Source of the DNA: Micrococcales bacterium 31B
GTDB taxonomy: Bacteria; Actinomycetota; Actinomycetes; Actinomycetales; Dermabacteraceae
DNA length: 64,000 nucleotides
Assembly (NCBI GenBank): GCA_022803075.1
Contig: JAFFTF010000005.1
Span: forward strand, 72,533-136,532
Direction of reading: 5' to 3'
The position numbers and the translations under genes were made by a program. Position 1 is the first letter of the stretch. Each line of letters starts with the position of its first letter. Shown here piece by piece: positions 55,919-64,000 of this stretch. Under the pieces are notes generated by a model, which ran no database searches, was not told the DNA's origin, and saw nothing but the letters and a program-made list of their open reading frames with translations.

Positions 55919-56806
55919 TTAGGGCGCCGGTGCCGACTTGGGCGCCGCGTTGGGCGCGGGCGTGCGGGCGCTGCCGCGCTGGGCGGCCGCCCCGGCGACG
56001 ATCACGAGCGCGATACCCAGGAGCTGGAACGCGCCGGGTGACTGCGCGAGCACCAGCAGCCCAATCAGCACACCGAAGGCCGGTTCGATCGAGAGCAGGG
56101 TGCCGAACGCGGTGTGCGTCATGCGGCGCAGCGCCGCCATCTCGAGGCCGAACGCTATGACCGGCGTGATGAGGGCGATTCCGGCAGCCGCCGGCAACAG
56201 CCAGGCCGTGAACTCACCGCCCAATACCTGCGGCAACCCCACGGGCAACGTCGCGAGCGCGGCGATGGGGATCGTGAGCGCAAGCCCCGAGATGCCCGAG
56301 AATCGGTCGCCCACGTGCTGCGTCAACACGTTATACAAACCCCAACACACTCCCGCGGCGAGGGCGAAGCCGACCCCCGCGAAGTCGATGGTGCCGTGCC
56401 ACGGCTCGGTCATGAGCACGACGCCCACGAACGCCAGCAGCGGCCACACGAGGGCACGGCGAGTGGCGCTCGCGAGACCCGCGACCGTGAGCGGGCCAAG
56501 AAATTCGATGGCCACGGCGGTGCCGAGGGGAATCCGTTCGACGGCCGCAAGAAAGAATGTGGTCATGAACCCCGTGGCGGCGCCCAGGCCGAGCAATGCC
56601 GGCAGGTCCGCGCGGCGCAGGGTGCGTAGGGCTCGGCGCGCGATGACCGCCAGAAACAGCGCGCCGAAACACATGCGCAGCCACGCGGCGCCCGCTGGCC
56701 CCACCTGGGTAATGAGGCTCACCGAGAATGAGTTCGCGAACTGAATCGCGAGCATGGCCGCCACGGCCATTGACCACGGTGGCGCGGCAGAAACCCGAGA
56801 AAACAT
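55919..56806 (-). CDS. EamA/DMT-family exporter (RhtA-like)
   Basis: Ten-helix membrane protein of 295 residues made of two EamA repeats. IPLGTAVAIEFLGPLTVAGL and GVCWGLYNVLTQ are characteristic of the RhtA group, which exports threonine, homoserine or related amino acids. The start overlaps the stop of the upstream cupin regulator gene (ATGA), so the two are one operon. A regulator of XRE-cupin type just upstream of an EamA exporter is a common pair in actinobacteria. The substrate is inferred, perhaps a metabolite related to the threonine genes nearby. Confidence 0.85.
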   Translation of the reverse strand: MFSRVSAAPPWSMAVAAMLAIQFANSFSVSLITQVGPAGAAWLRMCFGALFLAVIARRALRTLRRADLPALLGLGAATGFMTTFFLAAVERIPLGTAVAIEFLGPLTVAGLASATRRALVWPLLAFVGVVLMTEPWHGTIDFAGVGFALAAGVCWGLYNVLTQHVGDRFSGISGLALTIPIAALATLPVGLPQVLGGEFTAWLLPAAAGIALITPVIAFGLEMAALRRMTHTAFGTLLSIEPAFGVLIGLLVLAQSPGAFQLLGIALVIVAGAAAQRGSARTPAPNAAPKSAPAP

Positions 56807-57393
56807 CAGGCACCCACCTCGGGCTCGAACACGGCGAGTGAGAATCGGGCGGCGCGGTCGTGCGGGTTGGCGTATGCGTGCTCGCAGTCGCTCGCGAACG
56901 TGATCGCGTCACCGGTATCGAGCACGTGCAAGGAGCCGTCCAGTTCGAGGGTGATGCCGCCGTCGAGCACGTGCAAAATCTCGTGGGTCCCCGGGGCGTG
57001 CGATTCGCTCTCGTGCCGCTCTCGCGGTGCCAATGTCCAATCCCACAGTTCGAGCACGGCGGGAGGTTGAGTGCCGCCGACGAGCACGCCGCGGCCACCC
57101 TGCGATCCGCTCCACAGCATCGCGCCCTCACCTGCGCGCGTGACGCGAGCACGCTCGATGCCGTTAGCGGCGGGCGGTTCGACGAGCGCGGGCAGGCCCA
57201 CCCCGAGCGCATCGGAGAGCCGCAGCAGGGTGCCGACGCTCGGATTCGCGGTGCCCTGCTCGACGTTAATGACCATGCGGCGGCTCAGGCCCGAGGTCGC
57301 GGCGAGATGGTCCAGCGTCCAGCCGCGGGCGAGTCGTTCGTGCTTCAGGCGCGCACCGATCGCGATCGCGAGGTCTTGTGTGGCATCATCCAT
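56806..57393 (-). CDS. XRE-cupin transcriptional regulator
   Basis: A 195-residue regulator with an N-terminal helix-turn-helix (residues 10-65: GARLKHERLARGWTLDHLAA, SGLSRRMVINVEQGTANPSV) and a C-terminal cupin sensor domain (GTHEILHVLDGGITLELDGS and VLDTGDAITF). I choose ATG 57393, which a -10 box (TATGCT, ending six bases upstream) suggests is leaderless. A perfect palindrome at 57405-57422 overlaps that -10 box and extends upstream, so the protein probably represses itself and the exporter. Confidence 0.85.
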   Translation of the reverse strand: MDDATQDLAIAIGARLKHERLARGWTLDHLAATSGLSRRMVINVEQGTANPSVGTLLRLSDALGVGLPALVEPPAANGIERARVTRAGEGAMLWSGSQGGRGVLVGGTQPPAVLELWDWTLAPRERHESESHAPGTHEILHVLDGGITLELDGSLHVLDTGDAITFASDCEHAYANPHDRAARFSLAVFEPEVGA

Positions 57394-57404
57394 GGCACCA
57401 GCAT

Positions 57405-57422
57405 AGTGCATTAAAATGCACT
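57405..57422 (-). promoter_or_regulatory. Operator of the XRE-cupin / EamA operon
   Basis: AGTGCATTAAAATGCACT, perfect 7-bp arms with a four-base spacer, lies between the -10 and the expected -35 position of the cupin regulator gene. A further GTGCACT follows at 57428-57434. Confidence 0.7.
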
Positions 57423-57493
57423 AGTGGTGCACTGGAGTGCGTGGGGGACGCGGGTCGGATTCCCGCGGGCCGGAATCTCGCGGGCCGCAATCC

Positions 57494-58678
57494 CTAACCC
57501 GCCGCGCCGACCTCGGCCCGCGCGGCCACGAACGCCGCCACGCACGCGTCCACCTCCGCCTCGCTGTGCGCGGCCGAGAGCTGCACACGAATTCGCGCGG
57601 CGTCACGCGGCACCACGGGAAAACTAAAGGCAGTCACGAACACGCCGCGCCCGAGCATCGCATCCGCGATGCGAACCGCGAGAGCGGCCTCGCCGAACAG
57701 CACCGGCACGATCGCGTGCTCACCCGGAGCAAGGGTGAACCCGGCGTCCGCCATGCCCGCGCGAAAGCGGGCCGCGTTCGCAAACAACCGCTCACGCAGC
57801 TCGCCCGCATCGCGCGCGAGGCCAATCGCGACCCGCGTGGCCGCCACGATCGCCGGGGCGAGCGAATTCGAAAACAGGTACGGGCGCGCATGCTGGCGCA
57901 GCAGCGCCACGATCTCGCCCCGCCCCGACACGTAGCCTCCCGACGCCCCGCCGAGCGCCTTGCCGAACGTGCCCGTGTAGAGATCCACGCGGTCCGAGAC
58001 GCCGAAGTGCTCGGGCGTGCCCGCCCCCGTGGCACCCATGAACCCCACGGCGTGCGAGTCGTCGACCATCACCAGCGCCCCAAATTCGTCGGCGAGGTCG
58101 CAGATCTCGGGCAGGGGAGCGAGGTAGCCATCCATCGAGAACACGCCATCGGTGACGATGAGGCGGCGCCGCGCGTCGCGAGCGCTCTCGAGCTGAGCGC
58201 GCAGGTCGGCCATGTCGGCATTGGCGTAGCGCAGCCGGCGCGCCTTCGAGAGGCGGATCCCGTCAATGATCGACGCGTGGTTCAGGGCGTCCGAAATCAC
58301 GGCGTCCTCGGGCCCCAGCAGCGTCTCGAACACGCCCCCGTTCGCGTCGAAACAACTCGAAAACAAAATGGTGTCGTCCGTGCCGAGCCACGCGCTGACC
58401 TCGCGCTCCAGGTAGAGGTGCGCGTCCTGGGTGCCGCAAATGAACCGCACCGAGGCCAGGCCGAAGCCGCGCTCCGTGAGCGCGCGCGTGGCCGCGTCGA
58501 TGAGGCGCGGATCGTCCGCGAGGCCCAGGTAGTTGTTCGCGCAGAAGTTCAGCACGCGCGTCTCGCCCGCGGCGATCGCGGCCCCCTGCGGTGAGGCGAT
58601 GGCGCGCTCGCTCTTGAAGAGGCCAGCCTCGCGCAGGGCGGCGAGGTCGGCGGCGAGGTCGGCGGCAAAGGTGAACAT
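57494..58678 (-). CDS. kbl: Glycine C-acetyltransferase (2-amino-3-ketobutyrate CoA ligase)
   Basis: PLP enzyme of 394 residues that cleaves 2-amino-3-ketobutyrate with CoA to glycine and acetyl-CoA, the second step of threonine breakdown. [57 protein letters not shown] and the PLP lysine in [17 protein letters not shown] are the family signatures. The start at 58678 has AGGAG six bases upstream. It is downstream of tdh on the same strand, in the usual order. Confidence 0.95.
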   Translation of the reverse strand: MFTFAADLAADLAALREAGLFKSERAIASPQGAAIAAGETRVLNFCANNYLGLADDPRLIDAATRALTERGFGLASVRFICGTQDAHLYLEREVSAWLGTDDTILFSSCFDANGGVFETLLGPEDAVISDALNHASIIDGIRLSKARRLRYANADMADLRAQLESARDARRRLIVTDGVFSMDGYLAPLPEICDLADEFGALVMVDDSHAVGFMGATGAGTPEHFGVSDRVDLYTGTFGKALGGASGGYVSGRGEIVALLRQHARPYLFSNSLAPAIVAATRVAIGLARDAGELRERLFANAARFRAGMADAGFTLAPGEHAIVPVLFGEAALAVRIADAMLGRGVFVTAFSFPVVPRDAARIRVQLSAAHSEAEVDACVAAFVAARAEVGAAG

Positions 58679-58772
58679 CTGGGCTCCTAGGGGGGGACGC
58701 GCGGGTGGGCGGTTTCGGGTCGGGTGCGGTGGGCAGCGTGCAGGGGGTAGGCGTGAGGCGGTGCTCGGGGGG

Positions 58773-59888
58773 CTAGAGGTCGCGCCAGTCGAGCACGACC
58801 TTGCCTCCGCTCGCGCTCGCGGCCGCCTCAAAACCGCGGCTCCACTCGCGCGCGGGGATCACATCGGTGATGACCGATTCGATGCGGCGATGCGCCTCCC
58901 GGTCGGATTCGAGCAGGGCCGACATGGCGTACCAGGTCTCAAACATCTGCCGACCGTAGATGCCTTGCAGCGTGAGCATGTGCGTCACGACGCGGCCGAA
59001 GTCGACCCCGATGTCGCCGTGCGGCAGGCCCAGCAGCGCGATGCGTCCGCCGTGATTCATATTGTCGATCATCTCGGGCAGCGCGCTCGGGTGGCCCGAC
59101 ATTTCGAGCCCGACGTCGAAGCCCTCGCGCATGCCGAGCCGCACCTGTACGTCGCGCAGCCGCTCGGTGGCGACGTTCACGGCGAGGTCGACTCCCATCG
59201 ACTCGGCGAGCTTCAGGCGGGGGGCGCTCACGTCGGTGATCACGATGTGGCGGGCGCCTGCGTGGCGCGCGACGGCCGCCGCCATGAGGCCGATCGGGCC
59301 CGCGCCGGTGATCAGCACATCCTCGCTGACCAGGGGGAACGCGAGCGCCGTGTGGACGGCATTGCCGAGCGGGTCGAACACGGCGCCGAGTTCGGGGGAG
59401 ACCTGGTAGGGCTCCGGCCCCGCGCCCGCACCCGCGGCACCCGCACCCGCCGCGAGCGGCACCCCCTTGCGGCGGCACGCCCGGTGCACCCACACGTTGG
59501 ACTCGGGCATGACCACAAACTCGGCGAAGGCCCCGTCGCGCTGCACGCCGACGCTGCTGGTTTGGATGCAGAGATGTCGCCTACCCGCGCGGCAGTTGCG
59601 GCACAGTCCGCACACGATGTGGCCCTCGCCCGAGACGCGGTCGCCCACGGCGACGGTGGTGACGGCCGCCCCGACCTCGACGACCTCCCCGTAGAACTCG
59701 TGGCCGGGGATCAAGGGGGCCGACAGGTTGCGAGCCGCCCACGCGTCCCACTGCAAAATATGCAGGTCGGTGCCGCAAATGCCCGTGGTGTGAACGCGAA
59801 TCTTGACCTCGCCGGGCCCCGGCGTGGGTTCGGGCCGGTCGGTGAGTTCGAGGCCGGCGCCGGCGGCGGCCTTGTAGAGGGCTTTCAT
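58773..59888 (-). CDS. tdh: L-threonine 3-dehydrogenase
   Basis: Zinc, NAD-dependent medium-chain dehydrogenase of 371 residues that oxidises threonine to 2-amino-3-ketobutyrate. [45 protein letters not shown] (structural zinc), [20 protein letters not shown] and [10 protein letters not shown] are typical. Between the N-terminal and NAD domains sits an unusual Ala/Gly-rich insert ([18 protein letters not shown]) not expected in the family. I choose ATG 59888; a longer in-frame start at 59954 lacks support. A LysR gene is divergent upstream. Confidence 0.93.
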   Translation of the reverse strand: MKALYKAAAGAGLELTDRPEPTPGPGEVKIRVHTTGICGTDLHILQWDAWAARNLSAPLIPGHEFYGEVVEVGAAVTTVAVGDRVSGEGHIVCGLCRNCRAGRRHLCIQTSSVGVQRDGAFAEFVVMPESNVWVHRACRRKGVPLAAGAGAAGAGAGPEPYQVSPELGAVFDPLGNAVHTALAFPLVSEDVLITGAGPIGLMAAAVARHAGARHIVITDVSAPRLKLAESMGVDLAVNVATERLRDVQVRLGMREGFDVGLEMSGHPSALPEMIDNMNHGGRIALLGLPHGDIGVDFGRVVTHMLTLQGIYGRQMFETWYAMSALLESDREAHRRIESVITDVIPAREWSRGFEAAASASGGKVVLDWRDL

Positions 59889-59945
59889 GAGTTCATTCAA
59901 TCCCACGCCACTATGAAGAAAAAGGGGCAGTATCTTCACATACGT

Positions 59946-59960
59946 TGAAGTCATACTTCA
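59946..59960 (+). promoter_or_regulatory. LysR-type binding site between tdh and the LysR gene
   Basis: TGAAGTCATACTTCA is a perfect 6+3+6 palindrome, 12 bases before the LysR ATG. A related TATGAAGA...TCTTCACATA pair lies just upstream (about 59912-59942). Both lie in the short divergent promoter region. Confidence 0.55.
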
Positions 59961-59972
59961 TGAAGGGTTCGC

Positions 59973-60902
59973 ATGGAAGTCCATCAACTGCGCGTCTTGC
60001 GCGAGGTCGCTGACCGCGGCTCCGTCACCGCCGCGGCCGCCGCGCTCTACATCTCACCCTCGGCCGTCTCGCAACACCTCGCCGCCCTCCAAAAGACGGT
60101 CAGCCTGCCCCTCACCGAACGCCGCGGGCGACAGCTCGCCCTCACCGACGCGGGCAAGATTCTCGCCGAATCCACCGGCGCCGTGCTCGCCGCCCTCGAC
60201 GCTGCCCGCGCCAGCATCGACGACTACCAGCGCGGTACCGCGCAGCGCGTAACCCTCAGCGCGTTTCACAGCGCCGCCCAGACCCTCCTCGGTCCGCTCC
60301 TCGCCCACCTCTCCGCGCGCCTCGGCGACGCGGCCCCCCACGTCCACTGCTTCGACGAGGACGTGCCCCAAGACCACTTCGCCGCCCTCACGGCCGAATA
60401 CGATCTCGTGCTCGCCCACCGCATGACCCACACCGCGCCGTGGCCCACGGGCCGAGTCAGCGCGATTCGGCTGCTCACCGAGCCCTTCGACGTCGTGCTC
60501 GCCACCACCCACCCTGCGGCCGGACGCCCCGTTGGCCCGCGCGAGCTGGTCGGCCTGCGTTGGGTGGTCTCCCGCCAGGGCTACTCGCCCGACGACACCC
60601 TGGCCGCCCTTTATTCGGGCACGGAGTCGAGCCCCGAAGTGGTACACCGCATCAACGACTACGCGACCGCCGCCCAGATCGTCGCCGCGAGCGATCTCGC
60701 GGCCCTCGTGCCCCGGCACACCGCGGGCATTCGCCACCTCGGCGGCATCACGCAGGTGCCCCTGCGCGGTGCCCGCGTGGCCCGCAGCATCGACCTGCTG
60801 GCGCGCCCTGACCTGCTGCAACGCCGCGCCGTGGCCGAGGTCGTCGAATCGCTGCGCGCCGTTGCCGCAAACACTTTGACGCTCGCCCCCGCGCGGGCCT
60901 AG
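59973..60902 (+). CDS. LysR-family regulator, divergent from tdh
   Basis: A 309-residue regulator. The N-terminal winged helix has LRVLREVADRGSVTAAAAAL and SPSAVSQHLAALQKTV; the rest is the periplasmic-binding-type effector domain. GAAGGG precedes the ATG. LysR proteins usually control the divergent neighbour, so tdh-kbl is the likely target, perhaps with threonine or a product as signal (inference). The next gene on the same strand is an MFS transporter 32 bases downstream. Confidence 0.88.
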   Translation: MEVHQLRVLREVADRGSVTAAAAALYISPSAVSQHLAALQKTVSLPLTERRGRQLALTDAGKILAESTGAVLAALDAARASIDDYQRGTAQRVTLSAFHSAAQTLLGPLLAHLSARLGDAAPHVHCFDEDVPQDHFAALTAEYDLVLAHRMTHTAPWPTGRVSAIRLLTEPFDVVLATTHPAAGRPVGPRELVGLRWVVSRQGYSPDDTLAALYSGTESSPEVVHRINDYATAAQIVAASDLAALVPRHTAGIRHLGGITQVPLRGARVARSIDLLARPDLLQRRAVAEVVESLRAVAANTLTLAPARA

Positions 60903-60934
60903 GGTACGAGCAGATAACGAACGAAAGGCCTCTC

Positions 60935-62233
60935 GTGTCGCAAGCAGCCCAACCCCTCAATCGGCGCATCCACCCCGCGTGGTGGGTCGCCGCCGTCGCC
61001 TTCGTGGCGCTCCTGTGCGCCGCCGGCTTCCGCGCCGCGCCGGGGGCGCTCATGCTGCCGCTCCACGAGGAGTTCGGCTGGTCGATGACCACGATGTCGC
61101 TCGCCGTATCAGTAAACCTCGTGCTTTACGGCCTCACCGCCCCCTTCGCCGCCGCGCTCATGGACCGCTTTGGCATCCGCCGCATTACGGCCATCGCGTT
61201 GATTCTCGTCGCCCTCGGCTCCGGCGGCACGGTGCTCATGCGCGACACCTGGATGCTGGTGTTCTGCTGGGGCATCCTGATCGGTCTCGGCACGGGCTCG
61301 ATGGCGCTCGTCTTCGCCGCCACCATTGCGGGCCGCTGGTTCGTGGCGCGCCGCGGCCTTGTCATGGGAATCCTGACGGCGGGCAGCGCCACGGGCCAAC
61401 TGGTGTTCCTGCCCGTGGTGGCCGCCCTGGCAGGAGGGGCCGGATGGCGTCCGGCCTCGCTCATTATTGCCGCCGCCGCCCTCGCTGCCGTGCCCCTCGT
61501 CTGGTTCGTGATTCGTGACCACCCGCAGCAGCGCGGCGTCACCCCCTACGGCGCGCCCCCCGGCACGAGCCTCGACGTGCCCCGGCCCCAGAGCGGAGGC
61601 GTGACGCGCGCCCTCGAAGCGCTCGCGTACGCCGTGCGGCGCCCCAGCTTCTGGGCTCTCGCCCTCGCGTTCGCGATCTGCGGCGCCACCACCAACGGTC
61701 TCGTGGGCATTCACTTCATTCCCTCAGCGCACGATCACGGAATGCCCGAAACCACCGCCGCCGGTCTGCTCGCGGTGGTGGGAGTGTTCGACATCGTGGG
61801 CACCGTGCTTTCGGGCTGGCTCACCGACAAGATCGACCCTCGACTGCTGCTCGTCGCGTACTACGGTTTTCGCGGCGTGGGCCTGCTCGTGCTGCCGTGG
61901 CTGCTCTCGGATTCGGTGCACCCCAGCATGGTGATCTTCATTGTGGTCTACGGCCTCGACTGGGTCGCGACCGTGCCGCCCACCGTGGCCCTGTGCCGCC
62001 GCATCTTCGGCGACCGCGGCACCATCGTGTTCGGCTGGGTGTTCGCCTCGCACCAACTCGGCGCCGCCGCGGCGGCGTTCGCGGCCGGCTTCGTGCGCGA
62101 CGAGACGGGCAGCTACACCTACGCATGGATCGGCGGCGCAGCCCTGTGCGCCGTGGGTGCCTTCGTTTCGTGCATTCCACGGCGCATGATGGAGCAGGAC
62201 GCCCGCGAGATACGGGTACCTGTCACCACCTGA
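60935..62233 (+). CDS. MFS transporter, monocarboxylate/oxalate-formate-like
   Basis: Twelve-helix membrane protein of 432 residues starting at GTG. GWSMTTMSLAVSVNLVLYGL, FAAALMDRFGIRRITA (motif A) and the second-half GWLTDKIDPRLLLVAYYGFR are typical of the oxalate/formate antiporter-like MFS branch, which carries small carboxylates. It lies 32 bases after the LysR gene on the same strand, so it may be in the same unit. Its substrate is unknown. Confidence 0.85.
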   Translation: MSQAAQPLNRRIHPAWWVAAVAFVALLCAAGFRAAPGALMLPLHEEFGWSMTTMSLAVSVNLVLYGLTAPFAAALMDRFGIRRITAIALILVALGSGGTVLMRDTWMLVFCWGILIGLGTGSMALVFAATIAGRWFVARRGLVMGILTAGSATGQLVFLPVVAALAGGAGWRPASLIIAAAALAAVPLVWFVIRDHPQQRGVTPYGAPPGTSLDVPRPQSGGVTRALEALAYAVRRPSFWALALAFAICGATTNGLVGIHFIPSAHDHGMPETTAAGLLAVVGVFDIVGTVLSGWLTDKIDPRLLLVAYYGFRGVGLLVLPWLLSDSVHPSMVIFIVVYGLDWVATVPPTVALCRRIFGDRGTIVFGWVFASHQLGAAAAAFAAGFVRDETGSYTYAWIGGAALCAVGAFVSCIPRRMMEQDAREIRVPVTT

Positions 62234-62285
62234 AACGCATGGTGGCTGGGTGCGAGGTGGGGTGATTCCGCGTAAGGTTGCAGGC

Positions 62286-62873
62286 ATGAGCCAGAACTCT
62301 TCCCACGATCCACAGTCGGGCGCGGTCGACTCGTCCACCTCGCAGACGCCTCAGTATGGCCAGCCGCAGTACGGTCAGCCGCAGTGGGGCCAACCCGGGC
62401 TGACGCAGCCGGACCCGGCGCAACCCCACCTGACGCAACCGTACGACGTCAAGCAGCCCGAGTACGCTGCGCAGCCCGAGTACGCCGGCTCTCCGCAGTG
62501 GCCCGCCTACCAACCCGCCCCGAACCAGATGGCATACGGCCAACCGGCCGCGAGCGGCCCGAACGTGCTCGGCATCGTCGCCGTGGTGCTCGCTGTGATC
62601 ATTGCCCCCATCGGCCTGATTCTTGGCATCGTTTCGTGGGCGACCGCGCGCAAGAGCGGACGCTCCCGCACCCTCGGCATCGTGGCAACCTGCGTCGGCG
62701 CCGTGATCTGCATCGGCGTCATCGTCGCCTCAATTGCGTTCTTCATGACGGTGGGCAGGGACGCGATCAGCGCGGTCGAGCAGTGTCAGCAGCAGGGCAA
62801 CACGGGCACGGTCGTGTTCATGGGCCAAGAAATGCAGTGCACGCAGGTCAACAGCGAGCTCGAAAACAACTAA
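62286..62873 (+). CDS. Membrane protein with Gln/Pro/Tyr-rich N-terminus (DUF4190-like)
   Basis: A 195-residue protein. Residues 1-90 are disordered and rich in Gln, Pro and Tyr, with repeats of the YGQPQ kind. Two hydrophobic segments follow (about 97-120 and 132-158) joined by a short basic loop KSGRSRTLG, the DUF4190-like arrangement, and then an external tail with two cysteines. A -10 box (TAAGGT at 62273-62278) ends seven bases before the ATG, suggesting a leaderless mRNA. The function is unknown. Confidence 0.75.
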   Translation: MSQNSSHDPQSGAVDSSTSQTPQYGQPQYGQPQWGQPGLTQPDPAQPHLTQPYDVKQPEYAAQPEYAGSPQWPAYQPAPNQMAYGQPAASGPNVLGIVAVVLAVIIAPIGLILGIVSWATARKSGRSRTLGIVATCVGAVICIGVIVASIAFFMTVGRDAISAVEQCQQQGNTGTVVFMGQEMQCTQVNSELENN

Positions 62874-62901
62874 GGCTGTAGCCCGCGCGGTTCAAGCGAG
62901 A

Positions 62902-62990
62902 GCGGCCCGACACCTTATGGTGTGGGGCCGCTTTATGGTGTCGGGCCGCTTTATGGTGTCGGGCCGCTTTATGGTGTGGGGCCGCTTTAT
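62902..62990. repeat. Terminator with four tandem copies of its 3' arm
   Basis: GCGGCCCGACACC (62902-62914) is followed by TTAT and four head-to-tail copies of an 18-bp unit, GGTGTSGGGCCGCTTTAT (62919-62936, 62937-62954, 62955-62972, 62973-62990). Each copy can pair with the one left arm and each ends in TTT, so several mutually exclusive hairpins can form. Copies two and three (S = C) pair perfectly; copies one and four (S = G) have one mismatch. It lies between two convergent genes. Confidence 0.85.
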
Positions 62991-63005
62991 GATGTCGCGG
63001 CGCAA

Positions 63006-64000
63006 TTACCGCTTCAGCTTCGGCAGCACGCTGCGCGAGAACTCGTCGATCCACTCGCGCTGATTGCGGCCCACATTGTGCAGGTAGATCTTGTCGAAGC
63101 CCAGGTCAACATACTTCTGCAGGGCCGCGCGGTGTACGTCGGGGTCGCTCGAGATCACCATGCGACCCTCGAAATCCTCGGGGCGCACGAGCTTCGCCAT
63201 CTGCTCGAACTCGAACGGCGACCGAATGTCACCCTTGGGGAACTTCATGCCCCCGTTCGGCCACTCCGTCATGGCGTTCGCGAGCGCCTCTTCGTCGGTC
63301 GGGGCCCACGACAGGTGCACCTGTAGCACTCGCGGCATGGTGGCGGGGTCTTTGCCCGCGTCGCGCGCGCCCTCGTCGAACTTGGAGAACAGCCCCTCAA
63401 TCTTGGCGAGGGGAGCGCCCACCGTGATGATGCCATCGCAGTGGCGGCCCGTGCGCTTCGCGGTCACGGGCCCCGCCGTCGCCACGAGAATCTGGGGCGC
63501 CACCTCGGGCATGGTCCACAGTCGCGTCGACTCGAGCTTGAAGAACTGACCGGCATGCTTCACGTCGCGGCCCGCGAGCGAACCCGAGAACAACTTCTTG
63601 ATGATGTCTATGGCCTCGAACATGCGATTGATGCGTTCGGGCGCCTCGGGCCAATAGCCCCCGATGATGTGCTCATTCAGCGCCTCGCCCGAGCCGAGGC
63701 CCAGGTAGTGGCGGCCCGGGTACATGGCCTCCAGCGTCGCCGACGCCTGTGCGACCATCGCGGGATGCCACCGAAATGTCGGTGCCGTAACCCCCGGGCC
63801 GATGTCGCCGCGCGTGCGCTCGCCCAGCGCCGTCAGCACGTTCCACACGAACGCCGACTGGCCCTGCTGGGGCACCCACGGCTGGTAGTGGTCGGCCGCC
63901 ATGACGCCGTCGAAGCCCTTCGACTCGGCATACGCCGACAGCTCGACCGCCTCGAGGGGCGCGAACTGTTCGAGCATGGCGGCGTAGCCGACGCTGAACT
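63006..64000 (-). CDS. F420-dependent luciferase-like oxidoreductase (G6PDH-related), 5' end outside the window
   Basis: The 323 residues from the Met at 63977 plus a few residues upstream (FSVGYAA) are visible, so the gene begins beyond the right edge. The sequence matches the F420-dependent oxidoreductase family related to glucose-6-phosphate dehydrogenase (TIGR03557 type): GFDGVMAADHYQPWVPQQGQ, GERTRGDIGPGVTAPTFRWH, YLGLGSGEALNEHIIGGYWP and VATAGPVTAKRTG. It implies that the organism makes or uses cofactor F420. The true substrate is not known for most members. It converges with the gene at 62286, with the terminator array between them. Confidence 0.88.
   Translation of the reverse strand, partial: FSVGYAAMLEQFAPLEAVELSAYAESKGFDGVMAADHYQPWVPQQGQSAFVWNVLTALGERTRGDIGPGVTAPTFRWHPAMVAQASATLEAMYPGRHYLGLGSGEALNEHIIGGYWPEAPERINRMFEAIDIIKKLFSGSLAGRDVKHAGQFFKLESTRLWTMPEVAPQILVATAGPVTAKRTGRHCDGIITVGAPLAKIEGLFSKFDEGARDAGKDPATMPRVLQVHLSWAPTDEEALANAMTEWPNGGMKFPKGDIRSPFEFEQMAKLVRPEDFEGRMVISSDPDVHRAALQKYVDLGFDKIYLHNVGRNQREWIDEFSRSVLPKLKR

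Noticed and set aside
62919-62990. Possible CRISPR array (regularly repeated 18-mers)
   Set aside because: The copies are directly adjacent with no spacers, the unit is too short, and no cas gene is present. It is a tandem expansion of a terminator arm.
62922-63326. Plus-strand reading frame coding for GPLYGV repeats
   Set aside because: It is produced by the terminator array and then runs antisense through the F420 oxidoreductase gene; there is no ribosome binding site.

Overview
The window is high-GC DNA from an actinobacterium, most likely of the order Micrococcales (my inference). The reasons are the GC-rich third codon positions, an actinobacterial-type S-(hydroxymethyl)mycothiol dehydrogenase, an F420-type luciferase-like oxidoreductase, a polyphosphate glucokinase, a DUF5302 protein, and many genes whose -10 box lies only 6-7 nt before the start codon (leaderless mRNAs). 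It looks chromosomal: gatCAB, the branched-chain amino acid genes (ilvD, ilvBNC, leuB, ilvE, cimA), serA, rnpB and map are present. I found no tRNA, rRNA, CRISPR array, transposase or phage gene.

Layout. 1-1253: the start of a lipoprotein gene and a small secreted-protein gene broken by an in-frame stop. 1254-2294: a zinc alcohol dehydrogenase. 2421-7289: a lower-GC catabolic block (cyclic amidohydrolase, IclR regulator, M20 amidohydrolase, MHS transporter) for allantoin- or hydantoin-like ureides. 7429-10766: gatCAB. 10824-12657: galactarate/L-talarate dehydratase with a GntR regulator. 12864-19550: a six-gene operon (permease, GntR, glutamine-synthetase-like ligase, aldehyde dehydrogenase, SDR, gamma-glutamyl hydrolase) for an amine degraded through gamma-glutamyl intermediates. 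19610-26988: ilvD and ilvBNC, the latter behind a leaderless attenuator peptide. 27240-33806: a SUKH-like protein, a wrecked GntR gene, an AAHS transporter, an esterase and a sugar-binding lipoprotein that share LacI-type operators, and a BASS transporter. 34008-41891: 5'-nucleotidase, serA, leuB, ilvE, cimA. 42114-47946: an ABC lipoprotein, mycothiol-dependent formaldehyde oxidation, a GCS2 ligase and a membrane protein of unknown role. 48029-48400: RNase P RNA. 48582-51965: two tandem TetR-like regulators and two damaged secreted-protein genes. 52045-53943: ppgK, map and a small protein. 54090-55854: an XRE - M78 peptidase - PIN-like module resembling a three-gene toxin-antitoxin system. 55919-64000: EamA exporter with cupin regulator, threonine catabolism (tdh, kbl, LysR), an MFS transporter, a small membrane protein and an F420-type oxidoreductase.

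The main non-coding themes are: a family of intergenic palindromes ending in CCGGACGC / GCGTCCGG, two members of which bracket the XRE-M78-PIN module; a terminator whose 3' arm is repeated four times; many short tandem duplications; and several near-perfect operators next to regulator genes. Four genes are visibly damaged or suspect. Whether those are real mutations or assembly errors cannot be settled from this sequence alone.
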